Part shown: piece after piece, positions 32,777-39,356 of the stretch | How positions within the stretch are numbered: position 1 is the first letter of the stretch | Layout: each line of letters begins with the position of its first letter | Assembly: GCA_934456295.1 (NCBI GenBank) | Contig: CAKSHB010000012.1 | Span: 1-39,356 of the forward strand | Length of the DNA stretch: 39,356 nt | Source: an uncultured Clostridia bacterium | GTDB taxonomy: Bacteria; Bacillota; Clostridia; UBA1381; UMGS1253 | Direction: 5' to 3' | The notes under the pieces: generated by a model | Seen by the model: the letters and a program-made list of their open reading frames with translations, nothing else | Database searches by the model: none | What the model was told of the DNA's origin: nothing | Program-made: the position numbers and the translations under genes

Positions 32777-34017
32777 CAGCGGAGATTATATCTGTAGGAA
32801 CGGAGCTTTTGCTCGGAGAAATCTTAAATACGGACGCACAGTTTCTTGCGGAGGAACTGTCACAGCTCGGGATTGATGTGTATTATCAGACTGTGGTCGG
32901 CGATAACGAAAAACGGCTGACGGATACGGTAAAAACGGCTTTGTCGCGCTCGGATATTGTGATAACATCGGGCGGACTCGGACCGACAAATGATGATATA
33001 ACAAAAGAAACGCTTGCGGCGGCGATGGGCGTTGAGATGAAGCTTGACGATGAATGTCTGCGTGATGTAAAAAGCTATTTTGAGCGTATTGGACGCCCTA
33101 TGGCAGATACAAACATTAAGCAGGCGGTCATGCCTGTAGGCTGTATTGTGCTCAGAAACAACAACGGCACGGCGCCCGGCGGCATAATAGAAAAAAGCGG
33201 CAGAATTGCGATATTTTTGCCCGGACCGCCGAATGAGATTGTGCCGATGTTTAATGAGAGCGTAAAACCCTATCTGCGCGCAAAATCAGATTTGTCGCTG
33301 TATTCGCGAACACTGCGCATTATCGGAACCGGTGAGTCGAATGTTGAGGCAAAGCTGTCGGAGCTTATGCGCACATCGGTAAATCCGACTGTTGCGCCGT
33401 ATGCGAAAACAGGCGAGGTTACGCTGAGAATTACTGCAAAATGCAAAACGGAGCATGAAGCGGAGAGGCTGATTGAACCGATTGAAGAGCATATACGCGC
33501 TGTTCTGGGCAGCGATGTATACGGGACGGACGATGATACGATTTTTTCGGTTGTGTGCGGTATGCTGCGTGAGCGAGGCATGACGGTATCGTTTGCAGAA
33601 AGCTGTACCGGCGGTATGCTGGCTGAGAAAATGACAAGCGTATCGGGCGCGTCTGAGGTGTTTAATCAGGGCTTTATAACGTACTCAAATGAAGCAAAGC
33701 ATAAAATTCTCGGGGTGGACGGTAAAACGCTCGAAAAATACAGTGCCGTGAGTGAAAAAACGGCATGCGAAATGGCTGCAGGTGCGCAGAGCAGATCGGG
33801 GGCGGATGTTGCGGTAAGTGTGACGGGTGTGGCAGGACCGAACAGCGATGACGCATCAAATCCGGTAGGACTTGTGTATATAGGCATAGCCGATAAAACT
33901 TCATCTTCGGCTTTTCGTTTTAATTTTACGGGCAACAGAGAGAAAATACGCGTGCGTGCATGCATAAGTGCGTATGATTTGCTGCGGCGGTATTTGCAGA
34001 ATAATAAAGAAAAGTAA
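32773..34017 (+). CDS. cinA: CinA (competence/damage-inducible protein, NMN deamidase-type)
   Basis: The 414-residue protein has the full two-domain form. The N-terminal COG1058 domain (AEIISVGTELLLGEI, TSGGLGPTNDDITKE, LPGPPNEI) resembles molybdopterin-binding MoeA/MogA folds and has ADP-ribose pyrophosphatase activity in some species. The C-terminal domain (SFAESCTGGMLAEKMTSVSG) is the PncC-type nicotinamide mononucleotide deamidase. It lies directly upstream of recA, an order conserved in many Firmicutes and linked to competence and DNA damage. GGAAGGGAG precedes the ATG. Confidence 0.95.
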   Translation: MTAEIISVGTELLLGEILNTDAQFLAEELSQLGIDVYYQTVVGDNEKRLTDTVKTALSRSDIVITSGGLGPTNDDITKETLAAAMGVEMKLDDECLRDVKSYFERIGRPMADTNIKQAVMPVGCIVLRNNNGTAPGGIIEKSGRIAIFLPGPPNEIVPMFNESVKPYLRAKSDLSLYSRTLRIIGTGESNVEAKLSELMRTSVNPTVAPYAKTGEVTLRITAKCKTEHEAERLIEPIEEHIRAVLGSDVYGTDDDTIFSVVCGMLRERGMTVSFAESCTGGMLAEKMTSVSGASEVFNQGFITYSNEAKHKILGVDGKTLEKYSAVSEKTACEMAAGAQSRSGADVAVSVTGVAGPNSDDASNPVGLVYIGIADKTSSSAFRFNFTGNREKIRVRACISAYDLLRRYLQNNKEK

Positions 34018-34066
34018 AAGAACCGTTTTTTGATGTAAATATGCATTATATTTTTGATGAAATATA

Positions 34067-34095
34067 TTGACATTATGACAGAAAAACGGTATAAT
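34067..34095 (+). promoter_or_regulatory. Consensus sigma-A promoter of recA
   Basis: TTGACA, a 17-base spacer and TATAAT: a perfect consensus match, about 40 bases before the recA start. Confidence 0.92.
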
Positions 34096-34102
34096 CACAT
34101 AA

Positions 34103-34114
34103 GAACATTTGTTT
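34103..34114 (+). promoter_or_regulatory. LexA (SOS) box over the recA transcription start
   Basis: GAAC-ATTT-GTTT matches the Gram-positive SOS box GAAC-N4-GTTC except for the last base. It begins 8 bases after the -10, where bound LexA would block initiation. The match of position and sequence supports the call. No lexA gene is in the window. Confidence 0.68.
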
Positions 34115-34133
34115 GAGAAAAGAGGAATTTGTT

Positions 34134-35201
34134 ATGGCAGAAAGTACAGGCGGAAATGTATCTGAAAAGAGAAAGGCTCTTGACGCGGCGCTGACGGGAA
34201 TACGGAAACAGTTTGGCGACGGCTCGATAATGAAGCTCGGAGAGAGCTCGAAGGTTAATATCGATGTTATACCTACGGGTTCGATGAGTCTTGATTTGGC
34301 GCTGGGGATAGGCGGCTTGCCGCGCGGAAGAATTGTTGAAATATACGGGCCTGAGTCATCAGGCAAAACCACGCTTACGCTGCATGTTGTTGCGGAGGCG
34401 CAAAAGCTTGGCGGAGAAGTTGCGTTTATTGATGCGGAGCATGCGCTTGACCCCGAGTATGCAAAAAACCTCGGTGTTGATATAGATAACCTCCTTGTGG
34501 CACAGCCTGATACGGGTGAACAGGCGCTTGAAATTATGGAGGCGCTCGTAAGAAGCGGCGCTATTGACGTTGTGGTTGTCGATTCGGTTGCGGCGCTTGT
34601 GCCGAAGGCGGAAATTGACGGTGAGATGGGCGATTCGCATGTGGGACTGCATGCAAGGCTTATGTCGCAGGCATTGCGCAAGCTTGCAGGCATACTTAAC
34701 AAATCAAACACGGTTGCGATTTTTATAAATCAGCTGCGTGAAAAAGTCGGCGTAATGTACGGCAATCCGGAAACGACAACGGGCGGACGCGCGCTGAAGT
34801 TTTATGCGTCGGTGCGTCTTGATATAAGAAGAGTTGAGGCTATAAAGAACGGCTCCGAGATTATCGGAAACCGAACAAAAGTGAAGGTTGTAAAAAATAA
34901 GGTTGCACCGCCTTTTAAAGAGGCGGAGTTTGATATTCTGTACGGAAAGGGAATATCAAAAGAGGGCAACATTCTTGATGTTGCAACATCGCTCGATATT
35001 ATCAAAAAGAGCGGTTCGTGGTTCTCATATGAGGGCGAAAGACTCGGACAGGGACGTGACAACATCAGAAAATATATGGAGGAAAACCCCGAGTTTACAG
35101 AGAAAATTGATGCACTTGTACGCGAAAAGCTTAATCTGGCACAGTCTGAGCGTATGGATACGGAAAAGGTAAACCCGCTTTCTAAGCCGCCGAAGAAATA
35201 A
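34134..35201 (+). CDS. recA: Recombinase RecA
   Basis: RecA forms filaments on single-stranded DNA for strand exchange and triggers LexA self-cleavage. From ATG 34134 (MAESTGGNVSEKRKALDAAL) it is 355 residues. The Walker A is GPESSGKTT (72-80); VVVDSVAALVPKAEIDGEMGD is split here into the Walker B VVVVDSVAAL and the L1 loop EIDGEMGDSHVG, and the L2 loop begins FINQLREKVGVM. AGAGGA precedes this ATG; the upstream in-frame TTG overlaps that site. It has a consensus promoter with a probable LexA box. Confidence 0.98.
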   Translation: MAESTGGNVSEKRKALDAALTGIRKQFGDGSIMKLGESSKVNIDVIPTGSMSLDLALGIGGLPRGRIVEIYGPESSGKTTLTLHVVAEAQKLGGEVAFIDAEHALDPEYAKNLGVDIDNLLVAQPDTGEQALEIMEALVRSGAIDVVVVDSVAALVPKAEIDGEMGDSHVGLHARLMSQALRKLAGILNKSNTVAIFINQLREKVGVMYGNPETTTGGRALKFYASVRLDIRRVEAIKNGSEIIGNRTKVKVVKNKVAPPFKEAEFDILYGKGISKEGNILDVATSLDIIKKSGSWFSYEGERLGQGRDNIRKYMEENPEFTEKIDALVREKLNLAQSERMDTEKVNPLSKPPKK

Positions 35202-35251
35202 AATGCAAAATATGTGACGGCGCAAAATATACAAACCAGGGAAAATTATAT

Positions 35252-36232
35252 ATGGATTATATTATTATGGATCTTGAGTGGAATCAGCCTGTGTCGAAGA
35301 AGAGCTATCCATATCTGAAAATAGGCGACAAAATGTCGGACGAGATAATTCAGATAGGTGCGTATAAGGTATCTGAGGAGCTTGAGATAGTTGACAGTTT
35401 TTGTACGTATGTTAAGCCGAAATACTACAAAAAGCTTAACAGTGTTGTTAAAAAAATTACACATATAAATAAAGATGAGGTGCTGTCGGGAAAAAGCTTT
35501 GAAACGGCGATTGAGCTGTTCGGCAAATGGTGCGGCGATGAGTTTTGTCTGTTTACATGGGGGCGCGACGATGTGCGCGTCATGCGGCAAAATCTCGAAT
35601 TCTACGCTCTGGATACGTCTTTTATAAAGGAATGGTATGACTTACAGACGATATTTGCCATAGAACATCTCGGTTCGCGTGAGCAGAGGTCGCTCCAGTA
35701 TGCAATGAACTTTTTCGGTATAGGCGAGGATACGGACAAACAGCTTCATGACGCGCTTGACGATGCGTACTATACGGCGGAAATATTTGTGCGCCATGAT
35801 ATAGCGCGGTGTATGAAAGAGTATCCGCTGACAAGCGATTTTGCGCAGATGTGTGCCGAAAATGACGGCGAGCAGTTTGGCGGATTTTATTCAAAACGGC
35901 GTGCGTTGTCGGATAAGGCTGTGTCACAGGTTTTGTGTCCCGAGTGCGGTAGTGTTCTTGAAAAATACGGCAGATGGGTTAATTCAAACGGGAAATATGT
36001 ATGCCTTGCTTCATGCGGTGAACACGGCAGTTTTGTGTCGCGGATAAAATTCAGCAAGCATGCGGACGGAAAGTTTTATGTGAATAAGACAACAAAGCGG
36101 GAGAGTGAAAGTGCATGTGAGGCGATAAAGCGAAAATGCGACGCGGCATATGCGAAGGCTTTGGCTGAGAAAAAAACGGGGCAGCGGCGAAGTGTGCGCA
36201 GAAAAACACAGACAACGGGCGCTGTGCGCTGA
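35252..36232 (+). CDS. DEDDh 3'-5' exonuclease with C-terminal zinc-ribbon-like segment
   Basis: This 326-residue protein has an exonuclease domain of the DnaQ/RNase T/KapD group: D7 and E9 in MDLEW, D106 or D107 in TWGRDDVRV, and H166 with D171 in LHDALDDAYYTA complete the DEDDh set. After residue about 215 comes C229-x2-C232, then C251-x3-C255-x2-H258, spaced like a zinc ribbon, and a Lys/Arg-rich tail. The tail suggests nucleic-acid binding. Whether the substrate is RNA or DNA is not clear. It lies 50 bases downstream of recA on the same strand and is followed by a terminator. Confidence 0.85.
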   Translation: MDYIIMDLEWNQPVSKKSYPYLKIGDKMSDEIIQIGAYKVSEELEIVDSFCTYVKPKYYKKLNSVVKKITHINKDEVLSGKSFETAIELFGKWCGDEFCLFTWGRDDVRVMRQNLEFYALDTSFIKEWYDLQTIFAIEHLGSREQRSLQYAMNFFGIGEDTDKQLHDALDDAYYTAEIFVRHDIARCMKEYPLTSDFAQMCAENDGEQFGGFYSKRRALSDKAVSQVLCPECGSVLEKYGRWVNSNGKYVCLASCGEHGSFVSRIKFSKHADGKFYVNKTTKRESESACEAIKRKCDAAYAKALAEKKTGQRRSVRRKTQTTGAVR

Positions 36233-36282
36233 AAATGTGTATAGGCGGCTGTGGTATCGCGCTGAAATAAATATTAAAACAA

Positions 36283-36309
36283 AAAGGGGACGCCGGAGCG
36301 CCCCTTATT
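36283..36309. terminator. Bidirectional terminator between the exonuclease gene and rnr
   Basis: AAGGGG and CGC pair with GCG and CCCCTT around CGGA, with one bulged A. On the - strand the stem is followed by TTTTTGTTTT, so it ends rnr well; on the + strand it is followed by ATTTGCGTTTT and is weaker. Confidence 0.82.
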
Positions 36310-36315
36310 TGCGTT

Positions 36316-38643
36316 TTATTTATGTTTGCTCTTTTTCTTTACAAATTTTTTGAATTGATTTTTTGCGGCAGATTTTTTTCGCTGTTTTCCTGAAAAATAC
36401 TGATTTTTACTATATTGCTTTTTTCCATATTGTTTCTTATTGTCCTGTTTTTTGCCGGAGGACTTTTTATTTTCATGCGCTTTGGTATGAGCAAAATGTT
36501 TTTCCATGCCGACAATTTCAAAATCAATCAGCCTTTGCTGCGGCGAAGAAAGTGTGAGGCGCACTGTAAGGCTGTCACCGAGCGAAAATATTTTTCCGCC
36601 GCTTCTGCCGCGCAGGCACATAAACTCCTCGTCGTATTCGTAATAGTCGTCGCACAGCTGTGTCATCGGCACAAGTCCCTCTATACAGCCGCATACCTCC
36701 ACAAACAACCCGAAGTCTGTAACCGAGGAGATAACCGCGTCAAATTCTTCGCCGATAAACTGCTGCATATAAGCGCACATGCATATTTTGTCGGCGCTGC
36801 GTTCTGCCTCAACTGCGCGCACTTCTGCCTCGCATGACTTTGCCGAAGCGCGTTCGGTGAAGCTGTCAAGGTATGAGCGGCGTTTTTCGCTTATTCCCTT
36901 TTTTATGCTTTCCTTCAGTATTCTGTGGATTGCAAGGTCGGGATAGCGCCGTATCGGGGAGGTAAAATGGCAGTAATATTTTGCGCCGATACCGAAATGA
37001 CCGAGGTTTTCGGGAGCGTACTGTGCCTTCATCATAGAACGCAGACAGAGCGTGCTTGCCGCGTGTTCCTCGGGCGTGCCCGCTATCATGTCCATGACGC
37101 GCTGTATGTCGCGCGGACAAATTTTGCCGTCATCGGGAATTTTGAACGGTATACCGAAAATGCGCAGATATTTTTGCAGATTTGCAAGCTTTTCACCGTC
37201 GGGGCTTTCATGTACGCGGTAAACGAACGGCAGCGCATTGTCCGAGGCATGCTTTGCCACGGTTTCATTTGCAATAAGCATGAATTGCTCAATTATTTCG
37301 TTTGAAATGCCCGTTTCATATGCTTTAATACCTGCAACTCTTCCGTCACTGTCGAGAATGACCTTCGGTTCGGGAAAGTTAAAGTCAATCGAACCCATGG
37401 CGCGGCGGCGCTTTTTCAAAATCATCGCCAGTTCACGCATATTTTTTACATCATCTGCGATATCGCTGTATTTTTGCAGCATATCGGCATCATTTTCAAG
37501 CATTGCCGTCACAGCCGTGTAAGTCATGCGGTGAAGGGAGCATATGATGCCTTCTTCGATTTTATAATCAATAACATTTCCGTCTGAGCCTATATGCATT
37601 GTTACGGACAATGTGAGCCTGTCCTCACCCTCGTTAAGGCTGCAAATGCCGTTTGACAGCTCACGCGGAAGCATCGGAATTACGCGGTCGGGCAGATATA
37701 CGCTTGTTGCGCGTTCGAGTGCGTCGAGGTCAATTGCGGTATTTTCGCCGACATAATGCGATACATCTGCGATGTGAACGTAAAGCGTGAAGGTGGAGTC
37801 GGGGTGTTTTTTTACGCATACAGCATCGTCCAGGTCGCGTGAGTCCTCACCGTCGATTGTTATAACGCGGTCGCCGCGAAAGTCGGCGCGCTCACGCGTG
37901 TCGGTTTCCGATACTTCAAAATCCAAAGATTTTGCCTGATTAAGCGATGCGGCCGAAAAATCTACAGGAATTTTGTTTTCATGTACCGCACAGGAAATCA
38001 GCGTTGATATATCGCCTGCATTTCCGAGAAGTTTTATTATGCGTACCTTCATCGGGCGGTCATGGTCGGGATAACGCACAATTTTTGCAACTGCTTTCTG
38101 GTTGTCGGACACATAAATGCTGTCCTTTGATATATGTGCGGCATACTGCGGCTGTGTGTCGGGAATAAACAGTCTTGTACCTTTTGCGTCGATTGTTCCG
38201 ACTGTTGTATCCGAGGCGCGGTGTATAACTTTTGTTATGATGCCCTCACGCTTTTTGCCGCTGCCGGGCTTTGGCATGCGTGTAAGTTTTACCGAAACCG
38301 TATCGCCGTCAAATGCAAAATTCATGTCGTTTCTGTCTACAAAAATATCCTCCGTATTTTCGGAGATATTTACATCAGTATCGGAATTTATTGGTGTGAC
38401 AAACGCACTGCCCGATTTCATAAGGCTGACAGTGCCGTAGATGTTTTTTTGCTGCGGTGACTTTTTGAGCCGTCCTTTTTTGCTCTGTATGATTTTTCCT
38501 TCCGTGAGAAGCTCGTCCACAACACGGTAAAATTCGCCGCACGCTGACGGCGGAACGTCAAGCATGACGCGCAGTTCGTCCGCTGTGAGCGGCTTATAGC
38601 TTTTGTGGCATATATATCCGTAAACTTTTTCTTTTCCTGTCAT
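36316..38643 (-). CDS. rnr: Ribonuclease R
   Basis: RNase R is a processive 3'-5' exoribonuclease that degrades structured RNA. The 775-residue protein has an N-terminal winged-helix region, two cold-shock domains (GSAFVTPINSD and NAGDISTLISC regions), the RNB catalytic domain with DGEDSRDLDDAV, an S1 domain (VISSVTDFGLFVEV), and a very Lys-rich tail of about 50 residues. AAGGAGGCG precedes the ATG. In many Firmicutes rnr sits with secG and smpB; here its upstream neighbour is gltX. Confidence 0.96.
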   Translation of the reverse strand: MTGKEKVYGYICHKSYKPLTADELRVMLDVPPSACGEFYRVVDELLTEGKIIQSKKGRLKKSPQQKNIYGTVSLMKSGSAFVTPINSDTDVNISENTEDIFVDRNDMNFAFDGDTVSVKLTRMPKPGSGKKREGIITKVIHRASDTTVGTIDAKGTRLFIPDTQPQYAAHISKDSIYVSDNQKAVAKIVRYPDHDRPMKVRIIKLLGNAGDISTLISCAVHENKIPVDFSAASLNQAKSLDFEVSETDTRERADFRGDRVITIDGEDSRDLDDAVCVKKHPDSTFTLYVHIADVSHYVGENTAIDLDALERATSVYLPDRVIPMLPRELSNGICSLNEGEDRLTLSVTMHIGSDGNVIDYKIEEGIICSLHRMTYTAVTAMLENDADMLQKYSDIADDVKNMRELAMILKKRRRAMGSIDFNFPEPKVILDSDGRVAGIKAYETGISNEIIEQFMLIANETVAKHASDNALPFVYRVHESPDGEKLANLQKYLRIFGIPFKIPDDGKICPRDIQRVMDMIAGTPEEHAASTLCLRSMMKAQYAPENLGHFGIGAKYYCHFTSPIRRYPDLAIHRILKESIKKGISEKRRSYLDSFTERASAKSCEAEVRAVEAERSADKICMCAYMQQFIGEEFDAVISSVTDFGLFVEVCGCIEGLVPMTQLCDDYYEYDEEFMCLRGRSGGKIFSLGDSLTVRLTLSSPQQRLIDFEIVGMEKHFAHTKAHENKKSSGKKQDNKKQYGKKQYSKNQYFSGKQRKKSAAKNQFKKFVKKKSKHK

Positions 38644-38695
38644 ATTTATACGCCTCCTTTTCGCCGGCGCAGGAATAATGTGTTTATATTTATTA

Positions 38696-38756
38696 CAGCA
38701 TTTTATTATTATGGCGCCAAATTCCGATAAAATGCTTCATGTTCGGCAAAATGCTG
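38696..38756 (-). repeat. Repeated AAAATGCT motifs upstream of rnr
   Basis: CAGCATTTT (38696-38704) is the exact inverse of AAAATGCTG (38748-38756), and AAAATGCTT (38729-38737) is a third copy. They lie between the gltX terminator and the rnr start, in the expected promoter region, and could be an operator or form alternative RNA stems. Confidence 0.5.
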
Positions 38757-38796
38757 CACTTTTTTAAATGTTTTGTACTTTTTGTATATTTTATGT

Positions 38797-38835
38797 TTTA
38801 AAAAAAGCGCATTTACATTTTTGTAAACACGCTTT
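38797..38835 (-). terminator. Intrinsic terminator of gltX
   Basis: On the - strand, AAAGCGTGTTTAC pairs with GTAAATGCGCTTT (13 bp with two G-U pairs) and a run of seven T residues follows. It begins 9 bases after the gltX stop. Confidence 0.88.
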
Positions 38836-38844
38836 CATATACGG

Positions 38845-39356
38845 CTAATTTCGGCTCAGTTTTTCAATGCCTTTTTTCACTCTTGAAATGCTCTCGTCTT
38901 TGCCGATAAGCGAGGCAATTTCAATTCCGCCGCCGGGAGTAAATTTTTTGCCTGACAGCGCAACTCTGAGCGTATACAGAATAACGCCGTTCTTTACACC
39001 GAGGCGCTCAATCAGCGCAAACAGTGCGTCATGAATTGCGTCATGTTCCCAGTTTTCCAATCCTTCAAGTACGGGCAGGATTTGTTCAAGTGCATTTTTT
39101 GAGATTTCGAGCGTGGTTTTCATCTTTTTGTTTACATAGAGTTCGGTATCATATTCGGGAAGCTCGTCTATAAAGTCAATCGATTCGGGAATGTCCGAGA
39201 ATTTCTCGGTTCTGTCGTGCAGGAGCGCCGAAAGAGCCATGAAATCAATATCGCGTTTAACTGATTTTTTGTAATAGGGCATAGCCTCTTTGCAAAAATC
39301 CTCAACGCTCATTTTGCGGATATATTCGCCGTTCATCCAGTTGAGCTTGTTTATGT
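38845..39356 (-). CDS. gltX: Glutamyl-tRNA synthetase, C-terminal part (5' end outside window)
   Basis: The - strand frame is open to the window edge and includes INKLNWMNGEYIR, the segment after the catalytic core of class I glutamyl-tRNA synthetases. What remains, about 170 residues, is the anticodon-binding domain, with VNKKMKTTLEISKNALEQIL, KNGVILYTLRVALSG and the ending LIGKDESISRVKKGIEKL. The catalytic domain with HIGH and KMSKS is not visible. GltX and GlnRS-like variants cannot be told apart from this half, but GltX is by far the most likely in Clostridia. A terminator follows. Confidence 0.92.
   Translation of the reverse strand, partial: INKLNWMNGEYIRKMSVEDFCKEAMPYYKKSVKRDIDFMALSALLHDRTEKFSDIPESIDFIDELPEYDTELYVNKKMKTTLEISKNALEQILPVLEGLENWEHDAIHDALFALIERLGVKNGVILYTLRVALSGKKFTPGGGIEIASLIGKDESISRVKKGIEKLSRN

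Noticed and set aside
1..39356. tRNA, rRNA, CRISPR, insertion sequence or prophage
   Set aside because: No tRNA-like CCA-ended cloverleaf, no rRNA signature, no regularly spaced repeats, and no transposase, integrase or phage motif was seen in any frame.

Overview
The window reads as a stretch of chromosome from an anaerobic, spore-forming member of the Clostridia (Firmicutes). The evidence is a dipicolinate synthase pair (dpaA/dpaB), an electron-bifurcating NfnAB pair, a DUF1540 protein, strong AGGAGG-type ribosome binding sites, several near-consensus sigma-A promoters with 17-bp spacers, and many intrinsic terminators. Genus is not resolvable from the sequence alone. I see no phage, insertion sequence, CRISPR array, rRNA or tRNA; almost everything is vertically inherited housekeeping sequence.

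Layout. 1-2.7 kb: the tail of an unknown + strand gene and its terminator, then (- strand) a zinc-ribbon/TM2 membrane protein, a DUF2752 protein and dpaA-dpaB. 2.8-8.1 kb (+): a TetM-like ribosomal GTPase fused to a Rae1/YacP-type NYN nuclease, pyruvate kinase behind a structured leader, and a YkvI-type membrane transporter. 8.15-10.7 kb: queT (-) diverging from the KDG/KDPG genes eda-kdgK (+). 10.8-13.1 kb (-): nfnA-nfnB. 13.4-14.9 kb: small genes (stress-protein-like, a free-standing 70-residue domain, DUF1540, a YdcZ-type transporter). 15.0-21.3 kb (-): apgM-metG-alaS-hinT. 21.6-26.6 kb (+): Nudix hydrolase, an rRNA-methyltransferase-like protein, the ECF energizing module ecfA1-ecfA2-ecfT, and truA. 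26.7-36.2 kb (+): DUF5711, cvpA-like, rho, cysteine desulfurase, thiI, cinA, recA (with a LexA-like box) and a DEDDh exonuclease. 36.3-39.4 kb (-): rnr and the 3' end of gltX.

How the parts work together. Much of the content concerns translation and RNA: metG, alaS, gltX, truA, thiI with its sulfur donor, rnr, rho, and the GTPase-NYN fusion. QueT (a queuosine-precursor S-component) and EcfA1-A2-T lie 15 kb apart but should form one transporter. NfnAB, pyruvate kinase, ApgM and the KDG enzymes are central carbon and redox functions. DpaAB makes the spore-core dipicolinate.

The most interesting locus is the 853-residue protein at 2812-5373. It joins a translational GTPase of the ribosomal-protection family to a domain homologous to Rae1, which cuts mRNA in the ribosomal A site. 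The GTPase lacks the loop typical of genuine tetracycline-protection proteins, so a ribosome-surveillance or rescue role is more likely than drug resistance. Secondary points of interest are an exact in-frame 29-bp repeat in the zinc-ribbon gene, a terminator-like hairpin in the pyk leader, two nested mini-ORFs coupled to cinA, a zinc-ribbon-tailed exonuclease, and a free-standing copy of a domain I associate with the ends of secreted enzymes.
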